A DNA stretch of 64,000 bases from Theobroma cacao. Its lineage: Eukaryota > Streptophyta > Magnoliopsida > Malvales > Malvaceae. Where the stretch lies: NCBI RefSeq assembly GCF_000208745.1, contig NC_030853.1, positions 12,763,012-12,827,011 of the forward strand, written 5' to 3'. Each line of letters opens with the position of its first letter. The first letter of the stretch is position 1. The notes under the pieces are model-generated. The model saw only the letters and a list, made by a program, of their open reading frames with translations. It had not been told where the DNA came from and did not search any database. The position numbers were made by a program, and so were the translations under genes. Shown here piece after piece: positions 1 to 12,693 of this stretch.

Positions 1-824
1 CAAAGTTTTAAGAAATTCATAAGCCATGTTAATTACTCGATTTATATGAATTGATTTTATTTGGTTGAAACAAGTTGAAAGGTGATGAATTTCAGTATGT
101 TAAACTGTTTTATTTGTCTCCATTTACTCGACTTTAGATGGTTTAGATGGTATCTGTTTACTCACTGGGATTTTATAATCTCACCACCCTCATTTTCAAC
201 CATTTCAGGCCCGAGGTAGCTTGTGGATCGCAGATATCGTCAAGGATTTTAGTCGGCTTTACTACTCCAAAAACTGTAGGTTTACTGCCTTTGTGCACTT
301 TTGTTCCTTGTGGGCCCACGAGTTACTGTAAAGTAAATTTCATATCCCGGTTATCTGTATTATAGTACGTATGAATTTATTTAACTTTTACATTACAAAA
401 ATTATTTCCCGATGACTCTATAAATATTGTTTTACAAGAAATTAGAATATTTTATTGAATATTTTTATTTTATTCAAAGAGTTGCAATATCATTTTTAAT
501 AAATGATTTAAACACCCAAATTTATTTTAAATAATGAAATATGTGTTTTCCACTCATCTACTACATTTTTAGTCGAGTTCGAAAAATTTTGAGGAAAAAT
601 GACGAAAACGCCCCTTTGAGGCGAAAATTGTTTTTTCACGGTTTTGAAAAGGAAAAAGCTTAAAATTCTTTAAAAACGAGGTTTGGTGATGATTACTCAC
701 AGGGGAGATGAAAAAAAATGGTACTAAAGCCTTGCGAGGTTTCGATTGGCACTCCGACTAACGAATATCTACTGGGATGTCGCGGCGGTTGTCACGGGCT
801 CGAGGGGAGTATCGGGTCATGACA
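1..824 (+). repeat. Element A 5' LTR, last 824 bp
   Basis: Collinear with 7320-8143 of the 3' LTR, ending GTCATGACA just before the primer binding site. It holds the R/U5 side of the LTR, including the family A quasi-palindrome GGGATTTTATAATCTC near 168-183 and the conserved terminal block GTCACGGGCTCGAGGGGAGT at 791-810. A 72-codon ORF at 147-365 has no family likeness and its frame is not kept in the 3' LTR copy. Confidence 0.9.
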
Positions 825-831
825 ATTCGAG

Positions 832-844
832 TGGCATCAGAGCC
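832..844 (+). other. tRNA-Met primer binding site of element A
   Basis: TGGCATCAGAGCC lies 7 bp after the LTR end. It differs at one base from TGGTATCAGAGC, the complement of the plant initiator tRNA-Met 3' end used to prime minus-strand synthesis by many plant LTR retrotransposons. Confidence 0.85.
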
Positions 845-3800
845 TTTGGTTTTAAAGATTAGAGCTTTTGGGTTAAAAGTTATTTTAAAAACTACAGTGT
901 CAGTGTGGCCCAAGTTAAGTTAAGTTAAGTTAGGTTTGATAGAATAGAATACGTGCATCTGCATATAGAATTTGGAGTTGTTTAGACTCATTCTGTTTCT
1001 TCTTATAGGTTTTATGGGAGCATAAGTCATAGACAGGGAGCTATATGAACTCCTGTTCCCAGTAATCCACTATTTTGTTAATGTCATGCAAAGGTCATAA
1101 GTAGGGTTGTTGTCCGGGTTTAAGATGCCACCCGTGACACAAGCTTGTGTTAGAGAGATCTTAAAACGAATGCTCCTAGTGAAAGATTAATGAAATGATA
1201 TATCCTTCCAATTAAAGATGGAGAAATTTGGAGTTGGACTAATAGGCGTGATAATTTATTCATTTGGTGGAGTTATAATTAAACTCATGGTTGTCAATTG
1301 GAAAATGATTTGGGGACTATGGATTGTATTGGAATTAATATAAAGGAGCACATGTGATAATGGTAATAAGGGGCGCACTTTGATTAGAATGAATAGTGAT
1401 GGTTGTAATTCACTTGGAGTGTATAAATTAAGTATTGAGGTAAGAGTAAACCCATAGTTATGTGCATGAAGATAAGAACACTATGTTGATTGAGCTTGTT
1501 ATGCCCATATAAAAGTGGTGTTGGGATTTTGAAATATTTTATATGTGATTATGTGTTGAATTGGTACAGCAACTTATAGGGAACTGATGTTGATTTCAAT
1601 TAAGCGATTATGAGATTTCAAGAATTAATTAGACCTATTATAGTTCATGGATATAAGCACGTGAATTAACTCGAGAGTGAGTATTAATGATTACTATAAT
1701 TGATGTGTGGTCATGAAGTAAGAAATTAGTAAACAAATCTACTCTAAGGATGAGCTTGAACTTTGCTATCATAGAAAAAGGGGGAGCCAAGGGATTAAAG
1801 GACTAAATGTGGAATTGGCAGCTTGAGGTTAAATGACTTGGAAATGTCGAATCTAGTCTAAGTGCCATATGAAGTTCTATAATTGAGATTGATATACGAA
1901 TTACTTGAAAGATCAATTTAAAAGTTTATTCGGTTCAAAGTGTGGCCTATGATACGAATGATCAGTCTTGAAGGTGATCTCCCCGGAGTAAGGAATTTAG
2001 AAAATGTTGATGCTTGGATATACTCTAAGAGAAAGAACTTCTGCATCCTAAGTTTAGGACAACTTTGATCTTATGATCGCAAAGGCAAGGTGTAATAATT
2101 AAGTAAATTATTCACTTAATAAATGTGATTGTTTATTGATGAATAAAGTCAAGATCTTAACATTTAGTGGTATACAATTTGATAATTATGTATTTAAGAG
2201 TTATTTGGAGACAATTCCTTCATCAAATTTGCACTAAATGCTATGGTAAAGGCATATCAATGTTAATATGGAAATGTATCCAAGAATGATCTTAACATAC
2301 CACCAAAAGGGAATTAAACATGTTGAAATTAATGTTCTGATAGTGTGCATATGATCAAAAGCTAGTTTGTAAGTTGTAGTTTTCATGATCATGAAATATA
2401 TAAAGATTATCAATCTGTGGACATACATTTAAAGTTGTAATTTATAAGTTTGGAGTATTTAAGATATGATTAAATGGAATTAGCATTAGACAAGGTACGT
2501 AAATCTTTTAATTAATTTCTATGGAGTGTGCATGATAGTAGAATGGAGGAACATAGTGCTGTGATACTATATGGTGAAGTTACTATACAATATGGAAATA
2601 GTATTCTAAATTGGGATTTATTGACTGATGATAAGTGATGTGCAATCTGAGATACATGTAGCTATGAATAAATTTGGAGATTTTTGCTTAAGCAAACTCG
2701 TACTAAATGTTATGGTAAAGATATATGAATATTAGTGGTAAAATAAATACGTTAAATCAATGTTCTGATCGCACACTTGTGATAAAAAGTTAGTCTTGCT
2801 AATTGTGGTATAGACTCAGAGGGAAGCCACACGATTGTGAATAATTGAGGTAGTAGCTTTAAAGGTGGAAGAGTTGATGGGATAAAGTGAATTCAAACAG
2901 TTGCAATGCCACAGTACTGACTATCAAACGCTGTCGCGTTAAGAACCCCTAATGGCTAGAAAACAAGAACAAACTGTGAGCAGCATAAAGATGAAACTCA
3001 CAAGTTGAAATATGGTTATTGGTTTTGATGCTAAGCTTTGTTGTTTGGAGTCTTAAGTGCATTGGGGAGGTATTAAGATAAAGATGATGAGTGAAATTGC
3101 AGAGTTTCTTTATTGCCTTATATATGGGCATGTAAGAGAAAGAAAAGTTAGAGAGTTTTTGAGATGGCTACATAAAAAAAAATAACATGTCGAGTATTAA
3201 GATGAATAATATGTTGACTAAAGTCAAATCTTAAGAAATAAAGTAAATCTTGTAAAAGGTTAAAGAGGAAGTGAATGAAAGGTTAGATGAATATATGAGA
3301 TGTTGATAAGAGATGTCAATACCAAGTGATGAGAGTGTGAATGGAGATTTCAAGAATGATATAGCAAATGAGTTTATATAGAATATTGTTACGAGAATTT
3401 ACTAATCTTGTCTTGACCTTGTTGAAAGGAAAGGATTAGTGACAACACAAGTAAACTATGGGGTATGCTAGAAACCCTTGGAGATAAGTTGAAGCATGAG
3501 TAGTTGGGCATGCCTTTATGGAAATGATATACTTGGAGTATGAAAGAGTAAATAAGTGATTAAGTGTTTCAAGGATGTTTAAACACCTTTGAGAAAGAAT
3601 TATAAATTATATTTGATGAGTATAAGATGCGTGACTTTGAAACTTGCTAAGGAGCCAAATAGCTAAGACACGAGTTAAGTGATCACCTACTGTGAGACAT
3701 AAGTTTAAGATAGATATCCCCAAGGAAATACTCAAGAGAAGTTCTGCCATGGATCTAGTGAAAGCAAGCACTAAGTTATGTGGTTATGAAAAGGAAGCTG

Positions 3801-4819
3801 TAAGCTGAGAGTGATATTAGTATTAATATTGAAAAGTACTTGAGGAGAATCTAGTTTCAAGTCTTGCAATTTCAAGTACAATTTGTAAATTGGTTAAGGA
3901 AGAATGATGTTATATTCATATGAAAGAGTGGAACAAAAGATGATTGAAGTTGACCTTGATAATGAAGTCGGATAATGAAACTGTCCTAATATATTATGGA
4001 AATTGGAATTCGAAAATGCTTGAGGCATACACGATTCAAATGAGTCTGAGTTTTAAGTGACAAATCAATATCGAAATGCAAGAAAGATACAAGGCAATGT
4101 AGAGGTATGAAGGATAATCGAGGAAAAAAGATGACTCATAGGAATTGTGGTATTGCATAAGATGTAATGATCAAGTTAAGATAAATCTTTGAGGCATCAA
4201 TGGGATTATAAAGCATACATGCATAATAAATTATAATTCAAAGGAGATGACATTGTGATGCAATGATATATAGTACAAGGAAACTTAAGCATATAATTGG
4301 AAATGATAAGAAGAGAGTATAAGTATGTAAATGATGTGGAACTATGCACAGGCATGATGAGAATCTGTATGAATTATGAAGATTATTCTATTGAAACTTG
4401 ATTATGGATGGGAATGAATAAAGAGAAATTAGTCTAAAGGCATTTGAAAACCGAGACCCGTATACATAATGAAGAATATGGACACTTGAATGTGTGTGTA
4501 TACGTATATGTGGAGTTAGTGATGTACCCAACTAAAATGAAGAATGGTTTTAGTGGTTCGAGATTTTCTTAATAAGTACTTGATCATAAAAGTATGAGAG
4601 TTTCTTTTTGAGAATATGGTTACTAATGGTTATCAAATTTGACTTATTTATGATGTTAAATATATATCTATGGATAAATAAAAGGTGTTTGATGCTTATG
4701 TATTATAAAATGCTTGAATGTTGGAAGGTTTGATAAAAGATCAAGGTAGAGAAATTATGGATAGTTAAGTAAACATGCATGATTGATGATTTAAGGATGA
4801 TTTGACTTAGATGCAATCC

Positions 4820-5145
4820 GTACGTATTCTAGATCAAAAGGATCGAATGTTGAGGAATAAAAACATCCCAATGGTTAAAGGCGCTCCCTTCGGGGGGAGC
4901 AAAAAGGTCTCTGGCTCGAAGCTTGGTGAGAAGGTCCTGCAAGGCCTGTCGTGCCACCCTTAGGCATGGCGAATACGAGTAAGGCAAGTGATGGGGACCC
5001 GGATATAATAATACCTAGGAGTGGGCTCTCAAGGGGGATGCCACAAAATGCTCGAATGGAAGAGATGACGTGGGAAGTCGAGCACTAGATGAGAGACCGA
5101 TATCCACGTCTTTTCTTGAAATCCAGTAAGTGAAATTTTGAGGTC
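4820..5145 (+). pseudogene. Relic of Ty3/Gypsy integrase C-terminus (element A)
   Basis: Frame 4820-4882 reads VRILD...LRNK.IPMVK, the usual end of Gypsy Pol (…ILDR…LRNK.IP.VKV.W). After a ~164-bp foreign stretch the same family pattern resumes at about 5044: MEEMTWEVE, a stop, then MRDRYP.LF. This matches the EEATWE.E..MR..YP.LF ending seen in Tekay/Del-like Gypsy elements (established family knowledge). In-frame stops and the insertion make it non-functional. Its distance to the 3' LTR is normal for the superfamily. Confidence 0.75.
4880..5043. other. GC-rich insert of unknown origin in the pol relic
   Basis: About 164 bp, much richer in G and C than the surroundings, sit between the IPMVK and MEEMTWEVE parts of the pol relic. 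It begins with a strong hairpin, GCTCCC and GGGAGC around TTCGGG (4883-4900). No counterpart is seen in element B at the same place (55250-55290). No clear TSD was found. Origin unknown. Confidence 0.55.
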
Positions 5146-5156
5146 AAAATTTTATT

Positions 5157-5172
5157 TTAAGGAAGGTAATGC
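5157..5172 (+). other. Polypurine tract region of element A
   Basis: TTAAGGAAGGTAATGC directly precedes the TG start of the 3' LTR. It is purine-rich but interrupted by T and C, so a decayed plus-strand primer site. Confidence 0.5.
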
Positions 5173-8143
5173 TGTTGAGCCCGACCTTATAAAGTACTTG
5201 CCATGTCCTTTATGTGATTGACAATATGCTTGCATACTTGGAAAGCCCCAAAAATCATCAAAAGTCGATATTGTACCAAATGGTACTATTAAGTTGAATT
5301 AAGCCTCGAACTAGTCTAAATAGAGATCTTAAGATGAAATTGAGAATTTTAAAACCCCAGAATGACTTAAAATGATGATTAGGAGTTCGAGGGCTGAATT
5401 GGAGTCAATTTGAAATTTTCATGTTTTAAGGGTAAAATGGTAATTTTGTCACCCGAGGACAAAATTATAATTTTTAGAAAAGATTTTGATCACATTTGAT
5501 TCATTGGAGTATGATTTGAGTTTGAGTGGTAAAATTTAAATTTTGACATTTTCGGAGTCTTAGGGATAAAACGGTAATTTTACGAGTTTACGGGGGCAAA
5601 GTTGGAATTTTAGAATTTTACACCACCTAACACTTGTCATGCCCATGGATTTCAGCCATTAACATTTTACATTGTGGATAATTGAAACATTTTATGTGGT
5701 GGAGAGAGATTGCTTAATGGATAAGTATTACACATGGACCAATGGAAACATGCCATGTGTCAAGCTTGGATTATTCTAGAATTTCCTTGTAAAATCTATT
5801 TAAAACTCTCTTAGTCTCACCCATATGGCCGACCAAAGCATGAAGTGAAGAGGAAAGGAAAGAACACAAACCCTAGGTGGAAAAATTGAAGAAAAAGTAT
5901 GGGATTTTAAGGGATTAAGCTAATAAAGGTAAAATTTTGTGATTTTATCTTGTGATTTACACTACCCATGCTTTCTTTTTCATTTTCCATGCTTATAACT
6001 CAAGTTTGCATGATGAACCCATGTTGGCCGAATTTGATAGGAGAGGTTTTGAGCATTGATTGTGCTAGATTTCAAGCTAATTAAGTGTTTTTGGTTGTTT
6101 GGTAATGGAAAGTATGAAAATCTAGCAAGGAATCACTTTGTTCTTCACAAACCCACAAGAAGCCAAATTTTCTAGGGAGGATATTGAGGCTGAAATTGAT
6201 GATATTTCATGATATTTTGGTGGTATTTAATGATTGGTGAGGCTAAAAATTTAATGGGAAATTTTGGCATGAAAATTTGAATTTTTACCTAATGTATAGA
6301 CATGTGCGATTTATGGTTCGGACTGATAAATTGAATCATATTCACAGTTATTGAGGTATTTTAAGTATAATTGGAGTGTAGAAAGTGAAAGAAATCGATT
6401 TGAAGTTAAATTGGAGGTTTTAGCCAATTACACCGAGAATAGTGCGAATTAGGTTGAATACCGTATTTAAACGGCTATTCAGACATTTTGCATCACATTT
6501 CGTGCATTCATATAGATTTATAGAGCTTGAAATAGTTTATGATAAATTGACACAATTTATTGAAATTCGTGTCACGTATGATGTATAGGCGGTGAGCCCT
6601 TTAACAAGGGTAAAGAGATTATACCCGAAGATTGAGAATAGGAGTATATTGAACTCCTAGTACTGTGAGTAACCTTACTATCGTCTTAATTATCTAAAGT
6701 GGTTTTTATCTGATTTTGTGAATTTAATGGAAAATGAATTAAATGATTAATTTTTCGGTTTTATAAACCAAATGTGATTTAAAGAAATGATTTCATAAAA
6801 TTGTTTTAAAATTGAATAATTGAAAATAGAATAATTGGATACCATTTGAAGTATTGTGAATTTATGGTTCTAATTGATTGGCTTATGACAATATTGGCAT
6901 GAATGACTAAATTGGTATTTGTGTTGAAATGTATAAACTGTTGTTTCCCTTGATAGGCTGGATAATGATAAAATTGCCATGTTATGCTATTGAATTTTTA
7001 TTGTATGGTGGGTTTAGCTTGCTGCAGTGGGCTTATTCTGTGGACTAGCCTATTAGAGGGGCACGAAACCTGGTCATATTCTTACCTCAATTGGAGAGGC
7101 GAGTAGGGTAACTCTCGAGGTATAACTTTAGAGTTCACTTCACGCAAAACCACCTTGTGATGATGAACTCCACTAACGCTAAGGAATGGCTATGTTTTTA
7201 AAATAAAAACATGATTTATGCGTACATAACTTTTTAACAGCCTTGGCAGACTCGGTTTGGGATAGCCCTCGGCCAAGGTATCCCTGATGATTGAGTATGA
7301 TAATGATTTTGGCACGAGCCAAAGTTTTAAGAAATTCATAAGCCATGTTAATTACTCGATTTATATGAATTGATTTTATTTGGTTGAAACAAGTTGAAAG
7401 GTGATGAATTTCAGTATGTTAAACTGTTTTATCTGTCTCCATTTACTCAACTTTAGATGGTTTAGATGGTATCTGTTTACTCACTGAGATTTTATAATCT
7501 CACCACCCTCATTTTCAACCATTTCAGGCCCAAGGTAGCTTGTGGATAGTAGATATCGTCAAGGATTTTAGTCGGCTTTACTTCTCCAAAAATTGTAAGT
7601 TTACTGCCTTTGTGCACTTCTGTTCCTTGTGAGCCCACGAGTCACTGTAAAGTAAATTTCATATCCCGGTTATCTGTATTATAGTACGTATGAATTTATT
7701 TAGCTTTTAGATTACAAAAATTATTTACCGATGACTCTATAAATATTGTTTTACAAGAAATTAGAATATTTTATTGAATATTTTTATTTTATTCAAATAG
7801 TTGCAATATCATTTTTAATAAATGATTTAGACATCTAAATTTATTTTAAATCATGAAATATGTGTTTTCCACTCATCTACTACATTTTTAGTTGGGTTCG
7901 AAAAATTTTGAGGAAAAATAACGAAAATGCCCCTGTGAGGCGAAAATTATTTTTCCACGGTTTTGAAAGGGAAAAAGCTTAAAATTCTTTAAAAATAAGG
8001 TTTGGCGATGATTACTCATAGGGGAGATGAAAAAAAATGGTACTAAAGCCTTGCGGGGTTTTGGTTGGCACTCCGGCTAACGAATGTCTACCGAGACTTC
8101 GAGGCGGTTGTCACCGGCTCGAGGGGAGTACCGGGTCGTCACA
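5173..8143 (+). repeat. Element A 3' LTR (2971 bp)
   Basis: Starts TGTTGAGCCCGACC and ends GGTCGTCACA, against TGTCAAGCCCGACTC...GTGACA in sister copies. It is the reference for family A, which is also present as solo LTRs at 12781, 18914, 31931 and 59403 and as the 3' half of LTR H. Landmarks are the U3 start with the 'regulatory' gene-poor AT-rich block, a promoter region around 5780-5830, and a structured GC-rich module at about 7000-7290 with inverted CGCCAAGG/CCTTGGCG-type words. Confidence 0.9.
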
Positions 8144-9458
8144 GATTATGTCTGTGCCTTAAGGACGGTGGTAAATATGGGTTGTGGTTGAAAATTTCTG
8201 TTGTGATTCCTACTTGTTGTGCACGATGCCATTCGTCAGAATATTACTTCGGATAATGATTGTGATGCCACCTATGGAGAATACTCCAGGTGATGCCATT
8301 CGTTGGGATATTGGCCCATATGAGATTATGATACTGTCCATGGAAAGATTGCTTTGGACAATGACTTTGATGTTTCGTTAGTTGCTTTGGCACTGGGTGT
8401 GATTTGTTTTTCCACCAGCTAGCCACTGTGTGTGATTTGTTGATGTCCAAGGGAGAACCACTCTATGATATGGTATGACAATTATGTAATGGCATGCCTT
8501 AGGTTTTGAAATATGAAATATGTTATAAGATGTCATGAAATGATGATTAATGCAAAGGCTTGAGGTAAGATCTATATGTAATTGATATATGATTATGATG
8601 TATTGCATGCTTGAGGAGCTGTGATTTAGGGTTGAGGTGAGCGCTTTAAGGTATTATGCTAAGCCATGTATGTAGACTGCCATATGGTGGGCCGGTTCAT
8701 ACAGTAGATTATATTGATAAATGGTTATGTTGGTAATGATGTTGAATGAGTAAGGTAAGGATGATTATACCACTTTAGTATGTTAATAGCTAGAGATATG
8801 CAACACAGTACAACTGCCATGATATGACAGACTATGTTTGATAGGTGACGATTGACTTGTCTTATATGTATATGTATTATGATGTATGAAATGCATGCAT
8901 AATTATAAGATATGTGTAGCAACTATCCCTGCACATTTACAACTATTTTATGCTCCCACTCGGTGAGTACTAGTGTGACTTATCCATTTCAATTGTATTG
9001 TGCAGATAAATAGACACAGAGGATAGGGTGACTTAGCATTGTCGACATCAGACACACAATTTTGATAAGTGGTATGTTATCCACTGACAATGAATCTCTG
9101 CTACGTCATAGTCTTAGTCATATGTACTCTTTCGTATTGTAGACAAAGTATGTCATAAAGGAAATATGTTGGCATGGAGTTGCTTTATGTTTTGTAATGA
9201 AATGTTAAATGACTAGATGAACTAGCCGATGTATGGCTATGCTTATGTTATGTTTAAGTCCTGAATGTTATTATGAGTCGAGGGGCTAATGTTGAATATT
9301 AAAGATTAGAGTTTAATGAAATGATGTTGGCTACGAGACCTTATGATTATGAATTATGATTAACAAGACTTAATTACAAAGGCTTCTTTTAGTCTTACGG
9401 GCTTGCCTGCTAGGCTCATGCATGCCGGTCATAGACCCGCTGGATTTAGGTCGTGACA
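8144..9458 (+). repeat. D-type LTR, 3' part, interrupted by element A
   Basis: Runs from the element A insertion point to GGATTTAGGTCGTGACA, the typical end of this LTR group. It matches, in reverse, the LTR at 43085-44393: GGACGGTGGTAAATATGGG here against the complement at 44276-44300. It contains repeats with 'GATGCCATTCGT' (8226 and 8293) and degenerate copies of a unit around CACTGGGTGTGATTTG and CACTGTGTGTGATTTG (8391-8440). Small ORFs in several frames look like by-products. Confidence 0.75.
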
Positions 9459-10386
9459 GATTGGCAATTGATGATTTTGTGTCTATCTAGAAATGATGAG
9501 ATGATTTGTCGAATGAATGATACATTCTTGATTTGAATGTTTGATTTTGAGTTTAAAGGTTCAAGGATTCCCTTTCGTTATCTCTTTGCAAATGCTTGGT
9601 AAGTTAAGCTGGTATATGGTTATTATATTTTATGCATTTAGAGTTATCAAATGCGTTTTTGGCTATTGAAAGGATTTATATGATCATCATCTTGTTTCGT
9701 AAATTACGATTTATTGCAAAACACTTCTCCCTTGGCTTGTCCCCTTTCCCATATTCATTCATGGAGTCTTTGTGACTGATACATTATTTTTTTCTATTTT
9801 GTTTTATAGATCAGTAGCTTGCTTAACTAAGCAACTTGTGGAGTAGAAGCCTAATCCATTCGTGTAAGTGTGATGAGCCTTTTTTCCAACCTTCTCGCAT
9901 TGTTACACTTCATAATGTGTTGAGTTGAGTCTTTAGATTATTACGTTAATAATAAATTTTGGTTATGTAAATAAATTACTAATATACTTGTTTACGTTTT
10001 TGCATATTGTGTTAAACCCTAGATGAGAGTACATATAATGTTGAGACTATGGTGCACGACCCATAGTAATATAGGTATGGGGATATGTGTCGGACCACAA
10101 ATGAGAATAAATTGTGAATATTGATATAGAATGAAATAGAATCACACATTATGTTAAAAGGGTCCATAATTGTGTTATGTTATGAATGAAATGAATGTTT
10201 GATTGTTGAGCTACACATTACATTTAGGAGTTCCATAATGTTGTATTGAGGTTATATGATAATGATTTTGTATGAATGTAGTGGATGACAAGCCCACGCA
10301 TGTTTTCTATAAGGCTTGTTTGGGCTTAGTAGGCCATACCTATCTAGGTCCATGCACCAGTCATGTCCCGAAAATGGGATGTGACA
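9459..10386 (+). repeat. E-type LTR, 3' tail
   Basis: Ends CCCGAAAATGGGATGTGACA, with the block 'GGCTTGTTTGGGCTTAGTAGGCC' before it, as in the 3' ends of J, I, B and C LTRs. Its 5' part is not visible, probably because the D LTR and element A sit inside it. No coding content. Confidence 0.65.
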
Positions 10387-10390
10387 AAGT

Positions 10391-11660
10391 TGGTAAGAAC
10401 TCTATTGTATAAAGTTATCTTCATATTTTTGGGCATGAAATCAGCTAAGTCCTTGTGTTTTTAAGTTAGTTTTAGGTAGTTTTTATGTTTTTCGTTAATA
10501 AGTTCAAAAACATGTTGAATTATTTTAATTCAAATAATTTTAGTTCAATTTCATGTTAAAAGTCCTAATTTCAGTCAGCATTGATTAAGTTCTTTGTTTT
10601 TGAAGGTTTATAAATGCATAAAGCTTAATGAATGATGAACCATGAAAGGATGGCTAGGTGCAAACTTTCACTGAACATGCTACGGTATCTTGAGCATAAC
10701 TCATTCTATAGAAGTTTGGTCAACATGATTCTTGAATAATTGGAAAGCTTAGAGGCAGCGCTACAACTTTTATGTTATCGCTTCACCCAATTCTAATCAG
10801 ATCATGGTTAAAATTATGTTGGAAGTAGCTATATTGCTGTAGTTCTTTACAAGGCAACATGAAAGGCCAACGCAGTAGCCTCAAGGACTCCAAGGATGCA
10901 GCACCAAGGTTGTTGGAGCATTCCCATATGTAAGGTAGATAGCTCGGTGCCAGCCACCTAGTACGCCATGCCCTGATGCCACACCTTTCATAATTAAGGC
11001 CGAGAGCGCAACGCCAACCACCTAGAGCCGTGGCGCCAACACATGACTTAACAAATCTGAAAGTTATAGGATTTTGATTTTTGGGCTTTAAAAGGTGTTA
11101 TAAATAAGGCTTTCTTAAAAGCTTTTAGGGGGAGATATAGAGCAACTATTATGTAGAAAAAGAAGCCAAACACAAAGTAAGAAAACAAGGGAAATAAAAG
11201 AAGATTAGAGATTCAAAAGTTTGAATTCTTAATTTTTCTCTCTACTTTTGTTCTTCTCTTACTTCCTTTGATTTAAATTGATGGTTGATTTTCTTTGGAT
11301 GATGTTTTCTATGGATATTATGAAGTAATTTACTTTTTGTAAGATTATGATTAAACTCAACATGTAGTTTGAATACTTTATATCTTTTTTACTTATTATC
11401 AATGGAATATGAGTTATTTATTCCAATTTTGCATTTAATGCTTCTAATTGTTTGATTACCAATTAGATTGATTTGGATATCCAAATACATCTTGACAAAG
11501 GAAGTTTAGATTAGGCAATGAATGGAATAGATATGTTCAAATTCTGTTAGTTGATTAGGTGATTTGATTTGCATGTAAGATAGACATATAGCTACGTGTG
11601 GCATATAGACAAGATTAAAGCAAAAACTTAATGATAGAATTTATCACACATTTCCTCAAA
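10391..11660 (+). repeat. F-type LTR (copy 1), approximate right end
   Basis: Aligns with 40012-41300: 'AACTCTATTGTATAAAGTTAT' style start, a region of short GC-rich words (10870-11040), a TATA box at 11099 and the block 'TGCTTCTAATTG...GATTAGATTGATTTGGA' (11438-11480). The same arrangement is familiar from Ty3/Gypsy solo LTRs with a TGATAACTC start, but no interior is attached, so the superfamily is an inference. The right end fades at about 11.66 kb. Confidence 0.6.
11099..11106 (+). promoter_or_regulatory. TATA box of F-type LTR
   Basis: TATAAATA followed by AGGCTTTC, in the position expected for an LTR promoter. The corresponding place in copy 2 (about 40690) is decayed to TATTTAAT. Confidence 0.5.
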
Positions 11661-12693
11661 ATTTTGCCTAAGTGTCAACATATACATTCTCAAATACTCG
11701 ATACATATAACATATCATTAATGCCCTCAAGGCACAATATATTTGAATATATCATTCTCAATTAACTTAATTCACATAAAAAATTGGAAGTGTTACAACT
11801 AGGGTTGCTCGCACCTCTCTCCTCCAATAGAGGTCAAACTTTTTTCCTTTTTCCCTTTCTTGGCCATAAATTCTAGGAAGAAAAGAGAGAATACATAAGC
11901 TACCATCTTGTATTTTAGTATTTCACACCTTGTCCACTTAAAGTTCAAGTTGAAAGCCATTCTTGAAGAATAAATGGTAAGTTAAGTTGGTTAATAAATC
12001 AATTTTTGGTGTGGTGGTGAATTTACTACAATTCATAAGGAGTCAAGAATCAAATGTCTTGCAAAGGAAAGGTATGTTCCATATTCTTTATAGATTCTTG
12101 ATTTTGTAGATGTGACTATATGAATTTGCAATAAGTATGATGTGTGAATTACACTTATGTACTTGGATTGCTTCCTTTCTTTAAAGAAAATTTTTGAAAT
12201 CCATGGTTTACACAAAGACATCTATGAAAAAAGATCTGATCTCCAACAAGTCGACCATTGTAACATGCCACTTTTATTACTCTTGCTTATAAACATTCTT
12301 GTGAAGTTGACCATTGTAGTCCTTTACACCACTTTCTTTACTCTTGCATACAAACATTACCATAAAAAGTCAATTATTGTGGTCTCTTGCACCACCCCCT
12401 CTTTGCATTCCTTAAGGGAATTCAACCATTATGTTAAGGGGGAGAATTTAAACTTGTTTGTTAAATCTTTTTCAACCCTCACGACTTGTCTATTTCTTTT
12501 TGAAACGATTTCTTGAAATATTCTTCTTAAGTTAAACTTATTTGATCTAAATTTTAAAAACATCTTAAGCATTTCAAAAATGATCATTTGCCTATGGTTG
12601 ATTGAATAAACTTGTTTAAGATTTGCATAGTCATCAAAACACTCTTTGAAACTTGTCTCACAAGCTTGAAGAACGAGTCTTTGGTCAAGGATT
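11661..12693. other. Unclassified AT-rich DNA left of the Copia element
   Basis: No gene seen. 12240-12380 repeats a short theme (GTCGACCATTGTAAC, GTTGACCATTGTAGTCC, GTCAATTATTGTGG) together with 'CTCTTGCTTATAAACATT', similar in style to the 'tagttgacc' repeats of the S LTR at 42720-43080. 12435-12460 (GGGGGAGAATTTAAACTTG) resembles 42107-42125 just before the S 3' LTR. Part of this stretch is therefore probably an S-like element, but the match is too weak to set limits. Confidence 0.4.

Larger units (their letters stand above)
825..5172 (+). mobile_element. Element A interior, degenerate and non-coding
   Basis: No ORF above about 65 codons. The first few hundred bases align by eye with the element B interior at 48468-48900: the block about a shared 'AAGTCATAGACAG' stretch, then the first ATG after the leader (1125; 48678 in B) followed by CCACCCG, as in a gag start of the MPP... 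type. Stops and frameshifts follow at once. After removal of the GC-rich insert at 4880-5043 the interior is about 4.18 kb, close to the 4.23 kb of B without K. The rest (about 1.3-4.8 kb) shows no recognisable gag, protease or RT motif to me. Confidence 0.7.
1..8143 (+). mobile_element. Element A: Ty3/Gypsy LTR retrotransposon, 5' end outside window
   Basis: Positions 1-824 repeat 7320-8143 without any indel, so the window opens inside the 5' LTR of an element whose 3' LTR is 5173-8143. Between them lie a tRNA-Met primer binding site, about 4.3 kb of interior with no long ORF, a relic of the integrase C-terminus and a purine-rich tract. The relic places the element in Ty3/Gypsy. Long LTRs with a short non-coding interior match the LARD type of non-autonomous element. 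By hand count the two LTRs differ at about 45-50 of 824 positions (5-6%), which points to an insertion a few million years old under usual plant rates (inference). It interrupts a D-type LTR that resumes at 8144; a TSD would be GATTA (8144-8148), but the left copy is outside the window. Confidence 0.9.

Noticed and set aside
12157..12516. 119-codon ORF left of the Copia element
   Set aside because: Leu/Ile-rich reading of AT-rich DNA with a repeated 'TTGACCATTGT' theme; no family likeness and no sign of selection visible.
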